Below, piece after piece: positions 61,063-64,000 of a stretch of 64,000 nucleotides of DNA. Within the stretch, counting starts at the first letter, position 1, and each line of letters opens with the position of its first letter. The translations under genes were made by a program, and so were the position numbers. The stretch covers positions 801,501 through 865,500 of the forward strand of contig NZ_JAUMKD010000002.1 in NCBI RefSeq assembly GCF_030519475.1, read 5' to 3'. Source of the stretch: Micromonospora sp. C28SCA-DRY-2 (GTDB lineage Bacteria > Actinomycetota > Actinomycetes > Mycobacteriales > Micromonosporaceae). The notes below the pieces were generated by a model that worked only from the letters and a program-made list of their open reading frames with translations, was not told the DNA's origin and searched no databases.

Positions 61063-62300
61063 CACTTGTCCCTTTCCGCCGTGGACGAGTCCCGGGAGAT
61101 CGGCAGGATCAACCGGACCTCGGTCCCCTCCCCCGGCTCGGACCGGATCTCCGCCCGGCCGCCGTGCCGCTTCATCCGCCCGATGATCGAGCCTCGGACG
61201 CCGTGCCGGTGATCCTCCACCGTATCCGGGTCGAAGCCCTTCCCCCGGTCCCGGACGAAGACGCTGACCTGATCCGGCTCGACCTCCGCATAGAGGGAGA
61301 CGGTCTGCACGCCCGCGTGCCGGGCCGCGTTCACCAGCGCCTCGCGGGCGGCCGCGACCAGCGCGCCGACCCGCTCGTCGGTCTCCCGGTCACCGACCAC
61401 CACCGCCTCGACGGTGATCGCGAAGGTGTCCTCCACCTCGGCGGCGGCCTGCTCCAGCGCCGCGGCGAAGCGCTCGGTCGGCGAACCGGTCGGCTTGTAG
61501 AGCCAGTTGCGCAGCGAGCGTTCCTGGCCCCGGGCGAGCCGCTGCACCGTCTTCACGTCGCCGGCGTTGCGCTGGATCAGGGCGAGGGTGTGCAGCACCT
61601 GGTCGTGCACCATGGCGGCCAGCTCGGCGCGCTCCTGCTCCCGTATCCGCCCCTCGCGCTCGGAGCGGAGCTGGTTGTACGTCCGCCAGAGCACCGGCGC
61701 CGCCACCACACCGACCCCGGCCAGGCCGACCAGCGCGAAGATCACGCCGTTGAGCACGGCGTCGAAGTTCTGCGCCGGGGAGTAGACAGCGGCGACGCCG
61801 ATGATGCCGACCGCGACCAGCACCCCGCCGCCGATGAAGCGGAGCACGAACGCCCGCCGGTCGCTCTCCTCCACCACCGCGCCCAGCCACGGCACCGGCA
61901 TCGACTCGCCCCACCGCTGCCGCCGCTCGGGAGCGGACTGGTGCCAGATCACCCCGGCGCCGACCGCGATGATCGCGACCAGCCAGCCGGCGGTGCCGGC
62001 CGCGCCGACCGAGTCGAAGACCATCACCTGGACCAGCAGCACGCCGAGGCCGATCGCCACGAACGGCAGCAGCTGGGCGACGTCGCGCCGGGGTGGCACC
62101 GCGGTGTCGCCCGGCCGCAGCGGCACCACCGCCCAGAACGCCGCGTAGAGCAGCAGGCCGAGCCCGCTCAGCCCGAGCAGCACCATGAAGGCGATCCGCA
62201 CCCGGACCACCGAGATGCCGAGATGGTCGGCGATGCCCGCGGCCACCCCGGCGGCCATCCGGTGCTCCGGGGCGCGGTAGAGGCGCGGTGGCTGGGTCAC
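61062..62300 (-). CDS. PspC-domain sensor histidine kinase (LiaS/MacS-like)
   Basis: About 412 residues from GTG 62300. The N-terminal PspC domain (PPRLYRAPEHRMAAGVAAGIADHLGISVVRVRIAFMVLLGLSGLGLLLYAAFWAVVPL) is followed by four more membrane spans. The HisKA_3 part has ERAELAAMVHDQVLHTLALIQ with phosphorylated His232, and the ATPase EALVNAARHAGVQ ... VRDRGKGFDPDTV ... GSIIGRMKRHGG closes the protein. It senses envelope stress and phosphorylates the adjacent regulator. Another in-frame GTG at 62380 would add 27 residues. It is divergent from a second PspC protein. Confidence 0.92.
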   Translation of the reverse strand: MTQPPRLYRAPEHRMAAGVAAGIADHLGISVVRVRIAFMVLLGLSGLGLLLYAAFWAVVPLRPGDTAVPPRRDVAQLLPFVAIGLGVLLVQVMVFDSVGAAGTAGWLVAIIAVGAGVIWHQSAPERRQRWGESMPVPWLGAVVEESDRRAFVLRFIGGGVLVAVGIIGVAAVYSPAQNFDAVLNGVIFALVGLAGVGVVAAPVLWRTYNQLRSEREGRIREQERAELAAMVHDQVLHTLALIQRNAGDVKTVQRLARGQERSLRNWLYKPTGSPTERFAAALEQAAAEVEDTFAITVEAVVVGDRETDERVGALVAAAREALVNAARHAGVQTVSLYAEVEPDQVSVFVRDRGKGFDPDTVEDHRHGVRGSIIGRMKRHGGRAEIRSEPGEGTEVRLILPISRDSSTAERDK

Positions 62301-62498
62301 GATGCTGATCGCAGGCTCCCTGGTCGGCTGGGCACGGGGCGGGCGGCAGGCCGCTGCCGGCGCCGGTTCGATCGTCACACGCTGCGCCGCCGCCCGGCCA
62401 CGGGGACGCCCCCGACATTCGGGGCGCCGGGATCTCAGGGTGGGGTCAGGGTCGGGTCCTGAGGCCGTCCGGGCGGTCGACGCAGCAGGATCGAGGGC

Positions 62499-64000
62499 AT
62501 GACCGAGGAAGCTGCCCAGTCCCCCCGTCCCGGGGCGGCGCAGCCGGGTGGACCGCCACCCGCTGCCCCCGCCGGCGGGACCGCGTCCGGCACGTTCGGG
62601 ACGCCGCCGCCGGTGGCCGCGCCGGGCGACGCCGGTGGCACCACGGGGACGCCACCGCCGGGCGCGGGGACGCCGCCACCCGGGCCGGGCGCGCCGCCAC
62701 CGCCGGGCGCCGCCGGCTTCACCACGCGGTACGGGCTGGTGCGCCCGCGCGACGGCCGCTACCTGGCCGGCGTCTGCGCGGCGATCGGCCGGGCCACCAA
62801 CACCGACCCGGTGCTGTGGCGGGTGCTGCTCGCGGTGCTCGGCTTCTTCGGCGGCATCGGCATCCTGGTCTACGTCACCGCGTGGCTGATCATCCCCGGC
62901 GAGGGCGACAGCGCCTCCCCGGTCGAGTCGATGCTGGGCCGGGGGCGCTCCAGCATGTCCCCGGTCACCGTGATCGTGCTCAGCATCCTGGTCGCGGTCA
63001 GCTTCGGCTACATCGTCACCGACGCGTTCCGCGCGGTGCTGCTCGGCGCGGCCATCCTGATCGGCGGCGCGCTGCTGCTGAACCGGGAGAACCAGGGCCG
63101 GCCGGCCGCGGCACCGGTTCCGCCCACTCCGGCGCCGCCGCCCGGTCCGGTCCCGCCGGTCAGCTACCCCGCCCCGGCCGCGTACCCGGCGCCGGCGGCC
63201 GGCCCGGTGGCACCGGCCGCGACACCCGCCCCGGTGAGCGGTGCGCCGGGCGTTCCGCCGGCACCGCCGGTCTCCGGCCAGCCGGCCGAGGCCACCGCCG
63301 AGCTGCCCGCCTGGCCGCCGGCCCCGCCGGCCGCCCCGACGGTCGGGCCACCGCTGGCCGGCCCGGCCACCGGCTGGCCGCCGGCCGCGCCCACCTCCGG
63401 CTGGCCCGCGCCGACCAGCGGGCAGCCGGTCACCGCGCCGCTGCCCCCGGCCGGCTACCGGCCCCCGTTCGCCCCGCACGGCCCGTACGCCGGGAAGCCG
63501 GTGCCGGCACCGAAGCCGCCCAAGCCACCGAAGCCACCGAAGCGGCCGCGCGAGCGGTCCCCGCTGGGCGCGGTGACGTTCTCGCTGATCTTCCTCGCCC
63601 TGGGCGTGGTCGCGGTGCTCGACCTGCTGGACGTCTTCGCCGTCGGCGCGTCCGCGTACTTCGCGGCGGCGCTGGCCACCATCGGTCTCGGCCTGCTGGT
63701 CGGCACCTGGTTCGGCCGGGCCCGCTGGCTGATCGCGCTCGGCCTGGTCACCGCCGCCGCGCTGGCCGTGGCCACCGTCGCCGAGTCGTACGACCGGGTG
63801 CGCGGCGTGGACGGCGCGGTGACCTGGTCGCCCACCGACTACCGCGACCTCGCCGTGCGGTACGAGAACAGCTTCGGCGACGCCGTGCTCGACCTGCGGG
63901 CGGTCGACTTCGACAAGAAGGACACCGAGATCACCGTGTCGATCAACTTCGGGGAGGCGACGGTGGTGGTGCCGCCGAACGTGGACGTCACCACGGTGGC
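62499..64000 (+). CDS. PspC / LiaF-toastrack envelope-stress protein (3' end outside window)
   Basis: Open from ATG 62499 (TCGAGG just upstream) to the window edge, 500 codons. After a ~75-residue Pro/Gly/Ala head come a PspC domain (RYGLVRPRDGRYLAGVCAAIGRATNTDPVLWRVLLAVLGFFGG), membrane spans (VTVIVLSILVAVSFGYIV, AVLLGAAILIGGALLL), a ~150-residue Pro/Ala-rich stretch, a basic PKPPKPPKRPRERSP segment and three more spans (FSLIFLALGVVAVLDLLDVF, YFAAALATIGLGLLVGTWFG, LIALGLVTAAALAVATVAE). The visible end YENSFGDAVLDLRAVDFDKKDTEITVSINFGEATVVVPPNVDV is the start of a LiaF-type toastrack domain. It likely works with, or is controlled by, the divergent kinase/regulator pair. Confidence 0.9.
   Translation, partial: MTEEAAQSPRPGAAQPGGPPPAAPAGGTASGTFGTPPPVAAPGDAGGTTGTPPPGAGTPPPGPGAPPPPGAAGFTTRYGLVRPRDGRYLAGVCAAIGRATNTDPVLWRVLLAVLGFFGGIGILVYVTAWLIIPGEGDSASPVESMLGRGRSSMSPVTVIVLSILVAVSFGYIVTDAFRAVLLGAAILIGGALLLNRENQGRPAAAPVPPTPAPPPGPVPPVSYPAPAAYPAPAAGPVAPAATPAPVSGAPGVPPAPPVSGQPAEATAELPAWPPAPPAAPTVGPPLAGPATGWPPAAPTSGWPAPTSGQPVTAPLPPAGYRPPFAPHGPYAGKPVPAPKPPKPPKPPKRPRERSPLGAVTFSLIFLALGVVAVLDLLDVFAVGASAYFAAALATIGLGLLVGTWFGRARWLIALGLVTAAALAVATVAESYDRVRGVDGAVTWSPTDYRDLAVRYENSFGDAVLDLRAVDFDKKDTEITVSINFGEATVVVPPNVDVTTV

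Overview
The window is very GC-rich bacterial DNA with strong codon bias, many GTG starts, GTGA/ATGA gene overlaps and many genes whose start codon lies 6-7 bases downstream of a TAnnnT hexamer (leaderless style). The gene set (pcrA, aroQ, sucCD, purNH, folD, mdh, icd, a chromosomal dipeptide-type ABC operon, LiaF/PspC-type regulators) is that of an actinomycete chromosome. Style and content fit Micromonosporaceae, most likely Micromonospora; this is inference, since no rRNA or other taxonomic marker lies here.

Layout. 1-2.5 kb: end of a fructosamine-kinase family gene, a GNAT acetyltransferase, a 52-residue membrane protein found by reading the minus strand, a HAD phosphatase and a decayed phage-integrase remnant. 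2.5-9.5 kb: ychF, peptidase E, a MarR regulator divergent from a DMT exporter with a clear palindromic operator between them, and an HxlR regulator divergent from a flavin monooxygenase plus FAD oxidoreductase pair. 9.7-11.7 kb: alkylation-repair operon (AdaA-AlkA fusion, Ogt); a palindromic repeat sits in frame inside the alkA part. 11.8-19.9 kb: asymmetric two-gene ABC exporter, secreted S1 protease, valS. 19.9-24.2 kb: membrane protein and a four-gene ABC-2 operon. 24.5-30.2 kb: glycosyltransferase, then a minus-strand operon VTC polyphosphate polymerase / DUF4956 / CotH kinase, and a DM13 protein. 30.3-33.9 kb: APS kinase fused to a degenerate ATP-sulfurylase domain, and a DeoR-galT operon.

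34.5-46.2 kb is central metabolism: icd, mdh, folD, purH, purN, sucD, sucC, with small membrane proteins and a PerM-like protein between. 46.7-52.5 kb: B12-binding mutase subunit, two LytM/M23 peptidases, pcrA, and chorismate mutase preceded by a short Phe/Tyr-rich leader peptide and a textbook terminator, i.e. a candidate attenuator. 52.5-58.3 kb: dppABCDF-type peptide importer with an intercistronic hairpin after the binding-protein gene. 58.7-64 kb: a truncated PIG-L deacetylase, a sortase-anchored thioester-domain surface protein, and a response regulator / PspC histidine kinase pair divergent from a PspC-toastrack protein that runs off the window.

The most interesting signals are the aromatic-amino-acid attenuator at 51.86-52.01 kb, a family of TGATCATGA-type palindromic repeats (three copies, one inside a gene), the VTC/DUF4956/CotH operon, and the recurrent leaderless promoters. 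No rRNA, tRNA, complete insertion sequence or CRISPR array was seen.
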